A stretch of DNA of 37,283 bases from a virus: IMG/VR virus record IMGVR_UViG_3300033153_007192, positions 1 through 37,283 of that record; one strand, written 5' to 3'. Each line of letters begins with the position of its first letter. The first letter of the stretch is position 1. Shown here piece by piece: positions 14,013 through 22,885 of the stretch. Under the pieces are notes generated by a model. That model was not told the origin of the DNA, searched no databases, and was given only the letters and a program-made list of their open reading frames with translations. The translations under genes were made by a program, and so were the position numbers.

Positions 14013-14371
14013 GCGCTAGACCTAGAAAATTAGAGTCGGTAACTTACCAAGTATATGTGCCCCCTATTGATGAAACTTTATTCATCATCATATCAGAGGA
14101 AAAAGGCAAGATCCGAGAATTATTTATTAATTCTGATCATGTGGACTCTTACCCTTGGATAAGTTATTTAACTAGAACTGTTAGTAAAAGACTTCAACAA
14201 GAAGAGTCCATAGAACTTCTCATTGATGAAATGAAAGAAACATATGATACAAACGGAGGCTATGTGATTCCTAAATCAGGCAATGTCCACGTTAATAGTG
14301 TAGTTGGCCATATAGCCTGGGTAGTCGAACAACATCAAGCCGCACAAATACACTCACACCAGACCAAATAA
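14009..14371 (+). CDS. TSCPD-domain protein
   Basis: A 120-residue protein starting at ATG 14009, overlapping the nuclease stop (ATGA); a longer upstream frame is a shadow. The layout (ETLFIIISEEKGKIRELFI, then WISYLTRTVSKRL, IELLIDEMK, and NGGYVIPKSGNVHVNSVVG) fits the TSCPD domain found at the end of some ribonucleotide reductases and alone in phages. Stand-alone copies may touch nucleotide metabolism, which suits its place as last gene of the Z operon, but no activity is established. Transcription converges here with the late genes. Confidence 0.7.
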   Translation: MSARPRKLESVTYQVYVPPIDETLFIIISEEKGKIRELFINSDHVDSYPWISYLTRTVSKRLQQEESIELLIDEMKETYDTNGGYVIPKSGNVHVNSVVGHIAWVVEQHQAAQIHSHQTK

Positions 14372-14398
14372 TCATAGCATTGGGCTAAAAGAATATTG

Positions 14399-15082
14399 TC
14401 ATAACCTAGCAAATTGAAAATGCATCCAGTCAAAATTGCGTTCCCGACCAAGAGACGTAGCGCCATGTTTTTCGACAATCTTCCAAAACGGTTTATACTT
14501 CTCCTCGGACAAATGCGCCCTGCTCTTGGTCCATTTAAATCTATTACGGGCAGGGTCAATATCAACGGCAATCCCCCAAGCATGCATTGAATAGCGACTG
14601 CCACCTCTCATTTTCCTTATGTTTAAGCAACCACCATACAGATCTAACCGCAAATCATAAATACCATCCAGGCCATAGTGATCCAGAGTGTCCACAAAAA
14701 TCCCCTGCATAGAAGTCGCTATTTTCTTGTGGCAGGAAATCTTCTTAACTACCACATCTAAATCCCAAGCTAATTTCATCTGATAGGGTAAAATGATTTT
14801 AGTTTGGTTGCGCCCCACTTGACCATAGAACTTTGGTACATCTTTTTGCCTGGGTGAATTTTTACGTTTTCTTGCGTTGGTGTCAGTATCCCTGGACGGC
14901 ATTGCCTCCGGGAACAGTTCAGCAAGCGTTTTTCTGCCAGCTATGCCATCGACCTTTAATGGCGGGTTAATGTGCTGAAATTTCTTGATGGCCGCTTTGG
15001 TTTTCGGGCCAGATATGCCATCAACCCGGTTCCAGTAAAGACCTAAACCACGTAATGCCCTTTGAATTTTTTTGATGGTCAT
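14399..15082 (-). CDS. Endolysin: peptidoglycan-binding plus M15 peptidase
   Basis: A 227-residue lysin. Residues 1-58 are a PG_binding_1 domain (IQRALRGLGLYW, DGISGPKTKAAIKKFQ, VDGIAGRKTL). After a basic linker (62-82), residues about 95-227 are an M15/VanY-like zinc carboxypeptidase with SMHAWGIAVDID (His167, Asp174) and NFDWMHFQF (Asp218, His221). It should cleave peptide cross-links in peptidoglycan at lysis. There is no signal peptide, so export would depend on a holin. It is the last gene of the late transcript and overlaps the previous gene by four bases. Confidence 0.92.
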   Translation of the reverse strand: MTIKKIQRALRGLGLYWNRVDGISGPKTKAAIKKFQHINPPLKVDGIAGRKTLAELFPEAMPSRDTDTNARKRKNSPRQKDVPKFYGQVGRNQTKIILPYQMKLAWDLDVVVKKISCHKKIATSMQGIFVDTLDHYGLDGIYDLRLDLYGGCLNIRKMRGGSRYSMHAWGIAVDIDPARNRFKWTKSRAHLSEEKYKPFWKIVEKHGATSLGRERNFDWMHFQFARL

Positions 15083-15468
15083 GCCACAAATACCTCTCGC
15101 CTTTCCGGCTTAGTGCCGCCAGCGAAATGTAGCTCAACTACTTCATAGTGCCACCATGCCCTGATACTAGTCATGCCATCTTCATGAAGATGATTATAGA
15201 ACATGCGATTTAATGCAGGCATACATTCAACCGGCAATAGCCCCCTGGCGACCATTAAACATCCGGCATCGTGAAATGCTCCGCCGCGCTTATTGGTTTT
15301 TGTATCGATAGAGCCAGAACACCCATCCCAGGCAAACCCAGCTTTCAACACAAAAAGCCCATTAGGATCCAATGAGTAATACTTTTCGTCTATATTAAAC
15401 CCGCGAATAGGAATTATGCATGATTCATCTTCACATAATTGGTATTTAAAACCTTTGGAGTATTTCAC
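15079..15468 (-). CDS. DUF1353-like protein
   Basis: A 129-residue protein starting at a GTG that overlaps the preceding stop (GTGA). The core (FVLKAGFAWDGCSGSID, then RGGAFHDAGCLMVARGLLP, then ADxxF-like helix) matches DUF1353 phage proteins, which often sit in lysis or tail-end modules. Conserved Asp and His residues (WDG and FHD) suggest a metal or catalytic site, but no activity is known. It lies between a membrane protein and the endolysin. Confidence 0.8.
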   Translation of the reverse strand: MKYSKGFKYQLCEDESCIIPIRGFNIDEKYYSLDPNGLFVLKAGFAWDGCSGSIDTKTNKRGGAFHDAGCLMVARGLLPVECMPALNRMFYNHLHEDGMTSIRAWWHYEVVELHFAGGTKPERREVFVA

Positions 15469-15791
15469 CGTGGACGATCCCCATTTCCGTTGAGATAAGT
15501 AGTGTTCATACGATCCAGTAATTTATCCATCTTACTATCTAGTTTATCTACCTTGCCGTCGATAATTTCTACTGTGCCGCGCACATGCTGCTGTTCAATG
15601 TGCATAATTTCTTTGGCATGGATAATTTCCTTAGTGTTTCCGCCGACTTGTTGTTCTACGCCCGAAGCCCACCAGAACACCCCAGCCGCTAAAGTAAAAG
15701 TCATGCCGATATGCCCCAGGTTAAGCCGTTTATCCAAATGCCAGTGTCTTCTATCATCTTCCATGTTAATATCGTAATTTACATCATTCAC
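15465..15791 (-). CDS. Single-pass membrane protein with coiled coil (lysis-module candidate)
   Basis: A 108-residue protein with a GTG start (AAGGA eight bases upstream). Residues 1-25 are charged with a DDRRHWHLDKR segment, about 27-45 form one transmembrane helix (IGMTFTLAAGVFWWASGV), and 50-95 is a periplasmic-looking coiled coil with DGKVDKLDSKMDKLLDRM. Phages often carry such a protein beside the endolysin; a holin-, spanin- or Rz-like part in lysis is possible. The single TM and the position are the only support. Confidence 0.75.
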   Translation of the reverse strand: MNDVNYDINMEDDRRHWHLDKRLNLGHIGMTFTLAAGVFWWASGVEQQVGGNTKEIIHAKEIMHIEQQHVRGTVEIIDGKVDKLDSKMDKLLDRMNTTYLNGNGDRPR

Positions 15792-15823
15792 GTCATTATC
15801 CTTATTATTTAACGGTTAGAATG

Positions 15824-17242
15824 TTACTGTTGGTTTTGGGCCTGCCCCACTCGCCCAGATTGTATCATCCCCTGCCTGATGGTAGTGAGCCAAAGGTTAT
15901 TATCCACAAATCCTCCGAGCATACCTTGATTTTTTAGCCTATTCAATCCAAGGGCTATAGAAGCTCTAGTTCGCGGAAATTCAAGAAAAGAAACACCGGC
16001 TCCCGCTGCTGCCCCAGGTATTCCTCCTACAGCATGCCCAATTCCCGTATGCAAAGATGCATTTAAAGGAACAGGACTTCTATTGCTTAGCCTAGCGGCG
16101 GACTGTTGCAAAGGACCCTCTAAATCAAGCAACCGACCCATCTCGACATTTAACGGTTTAACCTCCGGCACTATTGCTTCTATGTTTTCCTTTGCTGCTC
16201 GGCCCATGGCCTTATATGATTTTTCCTTGGCACTGGTTATCGTAGGTCTGCTAGGACGCCACCTGACCTTATCATACACGTCAGTTTTCCAATCTTGCAT
16301 CTCTTTCACAGTGAACTTATCTTTACCGATATCCCGCATCCGTCGAGTAAAATCTTCAGCTATATCATCGATTATTTTGATGTTAGCAGTAGCCTCTAAT
16401 TTTGGCCCCCCTACCTCTTTGCGGACCTTTTCCAAATGCCTGAAAACGGCCCAAGATGGGATGGTTTTTCCTGCGGCGTCAGCTGAAGATATAAGAGCGT
16501 TTATCTTTGAATTGATATTATTCATCCCTATTTCAAGCTTCTCTACTCCTTTAACAGTAGGCATTATCCCATAATCTAGGCCAGTTTGCGCCAAAGCTTG
16601 GCGCTCTGGGATAGATTTGGTTGTACTAAACCCGGCTGCTCTTTCATACATTTTCCTGAGCAAATCTTTACCTATAAGAGGACGTATTGAGGCTTTGGCT
16701 AGGTTACGGGCAACATTCACTGGATCCATGGCCATACCGGCTTTCTGTGCGGCTTTTCCGAGCCTACCAACCATCCCCGGTACTCTGGCTGCAGCCCCGC
16801 CTCCCCTTGTCAATATCGTGCTCATATCGGCCACAAACCCAGCGGGATCTTTCATCATTGTGGTTTTAAGAGCGTCCACACCTCCATACCGGTCAGCCAT
16901 CATCTGGCCTACTTGATCGGCATATTTCTCGTACTCCTGCTCACCAGGAATCAATTTTTCAGCAGCACCCCTGGCTAATCTCCCTACACCAACGGCTGTG
17001 TCTATGGGGTGCATGATAGGATAAACCATATCCTGAGCTAATTTTCCGACACTACCAGGAATGTTTTTAATCATTTCTCCGAAAGAAAAATCTACAGGTT
17101 CTTGCGGTGCAGCCGGTGCGGCCGGTGCAGCTTCCTGCGTTTGGGCCTGGACTGCGGCTATTACTTGTTCCTGTGACATTCCCGATGGACCATCGATTTC
17201 ATATTCTGTCCCGTCCGGGCCAGTTATAGCGTATGTGGTCAT
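15824..17242 (-). CDS. Internal virion / DNA ejection protein
   Basis: A 472-residue protein; the start codon overlaps the previous stop (TAATG). It has an N-terminal DGTEYEIDGPSGMSQEQV segment, an Ala/Pro/Gln linker at about 36-50, amphipathic helices with Gly/Ala-rich stretches (GHAVGGIPGAAAGAGVSF) and helical domains throughout. Large helical proteins downstream of the tail genes in P22-like phages are packaged in the head and ejected with DNA to build a conduit across the envelope. No catalytic motif is seen. Confidence 0.7.
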   Translation of the reverse strand: MTTYAITGPDGTEYEIDGPSGMSQEQVIAAVQAQTQEAAPAAPAAPQEPVDFSFGEMIKNIPGSVGKLAQDMVYPIMHPIDTAVGVGRLARGAAEKLIPGEQEYEKYADQVGQMMADRYGGVDALKTTMMKDPAGFVADMSTILTRGGGAAARVPGMVGRLGKAAQKAGMAMDPVNVARNLAKASIRPLIGKDLLRKMYERAAGFSTTKSIPERQALAQTGLDYGIMPTVKGVEKLEIGMNNINSKINALISSADAAGKTIPSWAVFRHLEKVRKEVGGPKLEATANIKIIDDIAEDFTRRMRDIGKDKFTVKEMQDWKTDVYDKVRWRPSRPTITSAKEKSYKAMGRAAKENIEAIVPEVKPLNVEMGRLLDLEGPLQQSAARLSNRSPVPLNASLHTGIGHAVGGIPGAAAGAGVSFLEFPRTRASIALGLNRLKNQGMLGGFVDNNLWLTTIRQGMIQSGRVGQAQNQQ

Positions 17243-18465
17243 TATTTAATCCTCACTTTGCCCCATCCTCCACCGGCCATTGGCGCTGTTTCAACGGGAG
17301 GCGGGGCATCAAAAGTTAACGGCTCAGGTAACATAGATACATCTACACTGGGATTATACAGCAACCCTGTCTCAGCCCCAGGTTTTTTGAGAACTTGACC
17401 GGCTCTTTTGTTGTGAGCCGTGATACGTGCCCTATATACTTTCTCCTGGATTTGCAAAATGCGCATAAGAGATTTTTCATTAAGGCTAATACGACCGCCT
17501 ACAATCTTCTCAGCATACTCCCTATCAGCATCCGATAAACCAGTGCCGGCACCGAACTGTTTAATCACGCGCCCGACTTCATTGCCCATTTGAGCCATGT
17601 ACGTTTCCGTGTTTGCTATTTTTTCGTTGGCGTCCTTGCCGCCCAGCCCGGCAAACTCAGCAAAACGTGCTAAATTAAGTTTTAGATTGCCACCAAACCC
17701 GGTGATCATCCCGGACTTAATTCTTTCTGCTGCTGAATGGATGTTTTGAACGCCGACAATATCATCCTGTGCCTCATCCTGCCTTGTAGTAAGACTAGCT
17801 GCTTGTTTCTCAGCTAGTTTAGTTATACCCTTACTGCCCGGATAAACATTAGTAGTTTGCGATGCTCTCTTGGATGCGCCAATCTCTTTCTGATAATCAA
17901 CAAATGATCCTGGGTAGCCCTGCCCCTTGGCGTATTGATACCCCTGTAGAGTCGCACCTGGAGAAACAGGCTTTTGAGGTGCAGTAAATACTGCCGAAGG
18001 AGTTGGAGTATCAGTTCGAACAAGATTGCCGCCTACCACTTTATACTCCGGCTTGCCCATACCGGCTGCCTGGGATGCCAGTGCCGCAGGGTTATCAGAA
18101 AACTGCATCATCCTAAGCAGCCCTTGCCTAACTTCCTCTGTAGTTTGAGGTGCAGTAGGTCCAGTGGCCGCTATAGGTAGCCCAGAAGCATCTACGCTAG
18201 CAGGGGCACCAGGAATCATAAACGCTTCACTACCCTGTCTTTGACGTCTAAGTTTGTTCTGGCGCATCCTTTGAGCGGACCGCTGCATTTCTAACTGCGA
18301 CTGCATCTGTCGCATCTGCATATCTTTTATTTCTTTCTGCTGCTGCAGCGTACGTTGCTGCTGGACATTTTCCATTCCTCGTTGAAGTCCTGGTCCTATG
18401 CGCCCTCCTCGCGACAACATACCAACACCCATTTGTGTCCAAGGATTATCAAAATAATCAGCCAT
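17242..18465 (-). CDS. Internal virion / ejection protein, Gln-rich N-terminus
   Basis: A 407-residue protein with a GAGGTAATTAAC Shine-Dalgarno region. Residues about 30-75 are a Gln/Met/Arg-rich helix (probable coiled coil). The middle contains GYQYAKGQGYPGSFVDYQKE, and the C-terminal half includes IKSGMITGFGGNLKL and a FGAGTGLSDADREYAEKIVGG motif seen in podovirus ejection-type proteins. With its two neighbours it makes the usual trio of ejection proteins. The exact role within the conduit is unknown. Confidence 0.75.
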   Translation of the reverse strand: MADYFDNPWTQMGVGMLSRGGRIGPGLQRGMENVQQQRTLQQQKEIKDMQMRQMQSQLEMQRSAQRMRQNKLRRQRQGSEAFMIPGAPASVDASGLPIAATGPTAPQTTEEVRQGLLRMMQFSDNPAALASQAAGMGKPEYKVVGGNLVRTDTPTPSAVFTAPQKPVSPGATLQGYQYAKGQGYPGSFVDYQKEIGASKRASQTTNVYPGSKGITKLAEKQAASLTTRQDEAQDDIVGVQNIHSAAERIKSGMITGFGGNLKLNLARFAEFAGLGGKDANEKIANTETYMAQMGNEVGRVIKQFGAGTGLSDADREYAEKIVGGRISLNEKSLMRILQIQEKVYRARITAHNKRAGQVLKKPGAETGLLYNPSVDVSMLPEPLTFDAPPPVETAPMAGGGWGKVRIK

Positions 18466-18470
18466 GTTAA

Positions 18471-19325
18471 TTACCTCTGCACATAAGGAATGTTGTTAGG
18501 ACTCATCCAGGTAGATGCCCCGCCGCCAGCTAACATTGGATTACCGGTCATAGCGCCAGCGCCCAACATACCTAACCCTAGAATTTGCCCAAATGGATTA
18601 CTATCCTGTGTGGTGGTGGATGAAGAAGAACCAAAACCCTCTGCGCCAGAAAGCATTGATTTATATCTACCCAAACGATCCCAAGGCTCATCCTGTTCGA
18701 AGGCATGCCGTTGCATTGCTTCATCTATGCCCCGTTGCTCCATGCCCTGCATTTGTCCGCCGATGCCTAGTTGTACTTGGCCCGGCAACATGCCCAATTG
18801 AGCGGTTTGAGGGGCCATACCAAGGGCCGAACCTTGAGCAGATAACCCTTGGCCATATGCGCCGCCATAGAGGTTCGCTAAAGCATCACCCAAGGCCTGC
18901 TGGTTTTCTCCGATCGCTATGCCTTGAGCTACTCCGTGCCTAGTTCCTGCCGTCTGCCCCGAATCGATCATGCGATCCCTGATGTTGCCCATGCTAGTGT
19001 CCAGGTTTGACTGCAGGCGACTGCCGATAACATCCGCCATTCCGCCGACATAAGGGTTATTGGCAACATCCGGTGCATTCAAAGCGAATTGAGACGCATC
19101 TTGAAACCCAGCAACTTGATCCTGCAGTCCGCCTCCTGCATAGTCCAATTGACCCTGCATCCCCTGCGCCTGTAAGGGGTCAAATCCTGCATAGGTTTGA
19201 CCCCCGAAAAATGATCCAGGTTCTTGAGATAATGTTTTTGCCTTACCGAAAACGTTTTGCAGATTCTCAGCATATGGACCCCAAGGTTTACTCTCTGTTT
19301 CAGTTGTTTGTTCGTCGTCGCCCAT
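18471..19325 (-). CDS. Internal virion / ejection or tail-associated protein
   Basis: A 284-residue protein, ATG with GGGGAT upstream. It starts WGPYAENLQNVFGKAK and has Gly/Gln/Ala-rich helical repeats, a GGMADVIGSRLQSNLDTSMG helix, a central ALANLYGGAYGQGLS region and a GLGMLGAGAMTG hydrophobic segment near the C-terminus. This layout is common to the first member of podovirus ejection clusters. The glycine-flanked hydrophobic end could insert into membrane. Confidence 0.75.
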   Translation of the reverse strand: MGDDEQTTETESKPWGPYAENLQNVFGKAKTLSQEPGSFFGGQTYAGFDPLQAQGMQGQLDYAGGGLQDQVAGFQDASQFALNAPDVANNPYVGGMADVIGSRLQSNLDTSMGNIRDRMIDSGQTAGTRHGVAQGIAIGENQQALGDALANLYGGAYGQGLSAQGSALGMAPQTAQLGMLPGQVQLGIGGQMQGMEQRGIDEAMQRHAFEQDEPWDRLGRYKSMLSGAEGFGSSSSTTTQDSNPFGQILGLGMLGAGAMTGNPMLAGGGASTWMSPNNIPYVQR

Positions 19326-19327
19326 AA

Positions 19328-19753
19328 TTAAATCCCCACAGATATTCTGTATTGTACATCAAGTTTTTTCGGCTCTACTTTTTGTAGTGCCTTTACCCAC
19401 CCCTTTCTACCTCTACCGATTATCTCGGAACATCCCACATGCCGACCAAAAGCTTTAAAAGTATTCCAAGCCGACTCAAGCCAAGCATCAAGACCTGCAC
19501 CGCCAATGAGATATATAATCAATATTCTATGCCCAGTTGATTGGACAGATATGTTAGTTATAAAAATACAACTAAAGTTTGTTGTTGCCCAACATTGCCA
19601 CTCAGGAGCAAGACAACGTTGCAGGGCATGGCTGGGTGTTATGTTTTTTTCTGCCCCCATCCGTTTTAATGGCTTACGGATAAGCGGTAAAAGTCGCTGA
19701 AAGTTACTAACTATTTCATCGTCAGATAATAGTTTAATTACAGTTTTACCCAT
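19328..19753 (-). CDS. Conserved phage virion-region protein
   Basis: A 141-residue protein; ATG 19753 is chosen, overlapping the previous gene by 16 bases (an earlier in-frame ATG would overlap more). The C-terminal pattern (GGAGLDAWLESAWNTFKAFGRHVGC, then IIGRGRKGW) recurs in phage proteins located next to tail and ejection genes, sometimes labelled GNAT-like. I cannot confirm an acetyltransferase fold or name a function. Confidence 0.65.
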   Translation of the reverse strand: MGKTVIKLLSDDEIVSNFQRLLPLIRKPLKRMGAEKNITPSHALQRCLAPEWQCWATTNFSCIFITNISVQSTGHRILIIYLIGGAGLDAWLESAWNTFKAFGRHVGCSEIIGRGRKGWVKALQKVEPKKLDVQYRISVGI

Positions 19754-19986
19754 GCTGCCCCCTCTCGGCCATAGAATCCTTCGCCGCTGCCTGGATTCCA
19801 ATCAGTTCCATCGGCATATCTAACCATGCCATCATATAATTTTCCTGTCGGTTCTATGTGAAGTATTTCATGGTCATGCATCTGCTCTATCACATCCCGT
19901 AGTCGTAATAATTCATCCCACACCCAATTCTCAATATCCTCAGGTATTTGATTGTTTGGAGGCGGATCTGGCGTATACCTGCTCAT
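19738..19986 (-). CDS. Small virion-associated protein
   Basis: An 82-residue acidic protein starting right after the hub protein's stop. It contains a helical IENWVWDELLRLRDVIEQM stretch and ends YADGTDWNPGSGEGFYGREGAAWVKL, a C-terminus typical of small phage proteins linked to tail or fibre genes. It may be a structural connector; no domain is identified. Confidence 0.65.
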   Translation of the reverse strand: MSRYTPDPPPNNQIPEDIENWVWDELLRLRDVIEQMHDHEILHIEPTGKLYDGMVRYADGTDWNPGSGEGFYGREGAAWVKL

Positions 19987-21543
19987 TTATCGATCACCTG
20001 CATATTCATGCTCAACTACATACCCGCTCAACTTCCAGTAAATATCATCAGTAGATTCAAACTTAATACCGTGCATAACGCCAGTAACCAACGCATCGAT
20101 TTTTACGTCAGTAGACGGATCAAAAGTAACAGGGTCTGCCCACCCTACTGCGCCGCCTGGGGTCATTTGCCCGCCGACTGAAATATCAACAGGCCCACTA
20201 CTATCGATATAAGGGTAAATAGCAGTTACCGTATGTAAATCAGCCGAGTCACCTAAATCTAGTCCAGTACGCTCTGCGACACAATGAGCATTTACACCGT
20301 CCAATTGATTGCCATCTTCGAACTGAAAAAGTTTAGTATCCACAGTAGCGCCGACAAGCGACCTACTCACTGGGCTATATGATCTTTCACCCCAAACCCC
20401 GACCCAATCATCCCAAGTAGGAGGCGGTAGTGTTTCCCAAGTATATGCTGCTGATGTTAAAATGCCTTCAGTGATATGAGTAGTATTATCAGGTAAATCT
20501 CTATAGGACCATGCCCCAGTTTTATAGTTCCAAACCAACGCTTTATTAGGTAATGTCTCACCGTGACCGGGGTAACAAATCCAGATTTCTTTTTTCTTTT
20601 GGAGGTGAGTGCAAAAGGTATTTAAGTAATTATCAACATCAATTGATGCAAATAGAAATTCCTTGTTCGTTTCATCCATGAGTGAAACACTTTCCCTGCC
20701 ATTATGCCGATACACATCACCGACACCTACAACAAAATGACCGCCGGGATATTCAACAACACATCGCTGAGATAACACCCCGGCGACTATCCCTGCTATA
20801 CGTCTTATGCGAAAAATAGACTCGCCGCCGACCCAAGTCATAGTATAAGCAGCATCTTCCTTATAGGCAATAATAATGTCGCCTAATTCATAAGCACACA
20901 CCAATATGCCTGTGGTGTCTCCCATCTTATGATCATTTTCTCCGGCATCATTTGTATCATCGGTCTCATCCCAATCAGTCGGGATTGTGCCGGATTGATC
21001 TGATGCGGACCACTTGACCATGTTGGGATGGTTGGTTCCTGATTTGGTGATATTAAAGGCCAACAAAAAACCTTTATGTGACATGATGAACTTAGTTTTC
21101 CAGTCGGTGTTCCAACCAGTAATTATTGCAAGCTTAGTGGCGATAAGAGGAGGAGACCACATCTGCGGATCATCAACGCCATTATTCAAGACAGGAACGC
21201 CATTTATCACACAACCATTCCATAAGTTATCCACCCCGCCCGTATAATCAACGTCTACAGCCGCAGTCTGTCGAGTAATGTTGGTATGCGAAGTTCCATT
21301 GTAACTATATATCTTATCCTGGCCACAGTACACCCAATGGTAATCAGCACCAGCTATAGCAGGCATCAAAAAATAAGGGACAATAGAAGGAGTAGTAAAG
21401 TCAGCATGCCCAGCAAAAGTACCTATCTGCTTATTAGCGCATCTCATATTACTCAAAGACGACCAAGCATTCACCGCAAGATCCCAAGGTTCTAGGTCAC
21501 TATTTAGCCCTATATCCCCAAGATCGTTGACTCTGGTCTTCAT
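19987..21543 (-). CDS. Tail hub / DNA-stabilisation-like protein (P22 gp10-type candidate)
   Basis: A 518-residue protein starting at the ATG that overlaps the fibre stop (ATGA). The beta-rich sequence has many Trp/Gly turns (GADYHWVYCGQDKIYSYNG, MVKWSASDQSG, GDIIIAYKEDAAYTMTWVGG, IWICYPGHGE, WNYKTGAWSYRDLP) suggesting a propeller-like fold. Proteins of this length and pattern, between fibres and ejection proteins in P22-like phages, plug the tail hub after packaging. The link to gp10 is by pattern and position, not by direct alignment. Confidence 0.7.
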   Translation of the reverse strand: MKTRVNDLGDIGLNSDLEPWDLAVNAWSSLSNMRCANKQIGTFAGHADFTTPSIVPYFLMPAIAGADYHWVYCGQDKIYSYNGTSHTNITRQTAAVDVDYTGGVDNLWNGCVINGVPVLNNGVDDPQMWSPPLIATKLAIITGWNTDWKTKFIMSHKGFLLAFNITKSGTNHPNMVKWSASDQSGTIPTDWDETDDTNDAGENDHKMGDTTGILVCAYELGDIIIAYKEDAAYTMTWVGGESIFRIRRIAGIVAGVLSQRCVVEYPGGHFVVGVGDVYRHNGRESVSLMDETNKEFLFASIDVDNYLNTFCTHLQKKKEIWICYPGHGETLPNKALVWNYKTGAWSYRDLPDNTTHITEGILTSAAYTWETLPPPTWDDWVGVWGERSYSPVSRSLVGATVDTKLFQFEDGNQLDGVNAHCVAERTGLDLGDSADLHTVTAIYPYIDSSGPVDISVGGQMTPGGAVGWADPVTFDPSTDVKIDALVTGVMHGIKFESTDDIYWKLSGYVVEHEYAGDR

Positions 21544-22499
21544 TCTGCTACTTTCCAAAACTCTATCCGAGAATATACCTCTACGACACCAAAATCAGCA
21601 GCTTCTCCATACCCATTATCAGATGCAGTATTATCGCAATAATGTTGAATTTCCAACTCTTGCGATGCGACGATAGTAAATCTGCCACTAGCAGAGCTGC
21701 GGTTCATTGATGAATTACTTGTATAATTATGCTCAGTTGTTCCTACTCCAATAGTTTCTGGAGTAGTCACATTTTGTAATCTAATTTTATGAGAAGCTAC
21801 ATGTAAAGCTGGCGCTGATGCTCTGAATATATATGTCCCAGCGGTTAAGGTTATCCGATTAGATGATAATGTTGCATAATTATTAGTATCACTTACCTCA
21901 GTATTAAATGCCCTTGTCCGCCAATCGCCTTGAGTAAAGGTTCCACCATGAGTGCCGCTAGCCTTCTGGTCTTCGATCAGGACGTAATTATCGACAGCAC
22001 CAGCAACAAAAGCAGTAGTGGCAGGCTTATTTGAACTGTCCCAAGCGGCCTGGGTAGTTGCCGTAACGCCATCATCGAGAACGCTGGTGGCACCTACCAA
22101 TGTAACGGTCAATGCATCAAGCGCACTACTACCATCAACCACCAATGCCTTAGAAGCAGTTACCGTGCCGCCCGTCACGCCATCCAGTACGTTGATTTCG
22201 TCCTTATCGGCTGTAACACCATCCAGGATATTTAATTCGCCTGTGGTTGAAGTGACACCGTCCAATAAATTCAATTCGGTGTGGGTTGAAGTAACCGCCC
22301 CAGTGATTCCAGGGAGCGATTGGGTAACTGTCTTTTTAATAAAGCGAAGATGATCATCGCCCTGAGATGGGTCATCAGAACTAAGCGGATTGGTGATAAC
22401 TAAATCATCAATATAGTCGCCTGTCTCAAGCCCAGCGACCGCAAAACCTGAGAAAGTAACCAGGGCAAATGCCAATAACCAACTATTTAATTTTTTCAC
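21540..22499 (-). CDS. Tail fibre protein with N-terminal signal-like segment
   Basis: A 319-residue protein. I choose GTG at 22499 because GGAG lies about seven bases upstream and the longer frame runs back into the preceding gene. It then begins KKLNSWLLAFALVTFSGFAVAG, a classic signal-peptide shape. Three LDGVT repeats follow (LNLLDGVT, LNILDGVT, INVLDGVT), a fibre shaft motif, and then a beta-rich C-terminal domain. The fibre assignment rests on the LDGVT repeats and neighbours. A cleavable leader on a phage fibre is unusual. Confidence 0.8.
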   Translation of the reverse strand: MKKLNSWLLAFALVTFSGFAVAGLETGDYIDDLVITNPLSSDDPSQGDDHLRFIKKTVTQSLPGITGAVTSTHTELNLLDGVTSTTGELNILDGVTADKDEINVLDGVTGGTVTASKALVVDGSSALDALTVTLVGATSVLDDGVTATTQAAWDSSNKPATTAFVAGAVDNYVLIEDQKASGTHGGTFTQGDWRTRAFNTEVSDTNNYATLSSNRITLTAGTYIFRASAPALHVASHKIRLQNVTTPETIGVGTTEHNYTSNSSMNRSSASGRFTIVASQELEIQHYCDNTASDNGYGEAADFGVVEVYSRIEFWKVAE

Positions 22500-22524
22500 G
22501 TGTTTCTCCAATTTATTCCTGTTA

Positions 22525-22884
22525 TCATGCAGCTGGTGCTGTTCTATCCCGTTCTTTAGTTGTTTTATTCCATCTTTGATTTGTCTCATCCCAGAGGTGA
22601 TCGCCTTCTGGTTTGTCTATAGGTGCTTTCCATCGGCATTTAGTTTCTTCCAGCTTCCATGAGGCATGTGGTTTAGGAGGTATAAAAGCATCGCGCCCAC
22701 TGTCATATGAACATCCTATCCCTGCGTAATTCTTGCGAAGATTTCCGTTATAAGAAGTTTGCACCCAAACGCCTCCCCCAAAGAACTCTTCACACCAATT
22801 AACGCCGTCCTCTTCATGTTCGTTATCAACAACAACAACACGTATGACGTTATTCTCGCCGTCTAATTCTGCGAAGTGTGCCAT
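22525..22884 (-). CDS. Conserved phage fibre-region protein
   Basis: A 119-residue protein of a widespread phage family recognisable by MAHFAELDGENNVIRVVVVDN at the start and VQTSYNGNLRKNYAGIG, CSYDSGRDAFIPPKPHASW and a CRWKAPIDKPEGDHLW-type end. These proteins lie among tail fibre genes and are probably structural or fibre chaperones. No enzymatic motif is present. Confidence 0.85.
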   Translation of the reverse strand: MAHFAELDGENNVIRVVVVDNEHEEDGVNWCEEFFGGGVWVQTSYNGNLRKNYAGIGCSYDSGRDAFIPPKPHASWKLEETKCRWKAPIDKPEGDHLWDETNQRWNKTTKERDRTAPAA

Positions 22885-22885
22885 G

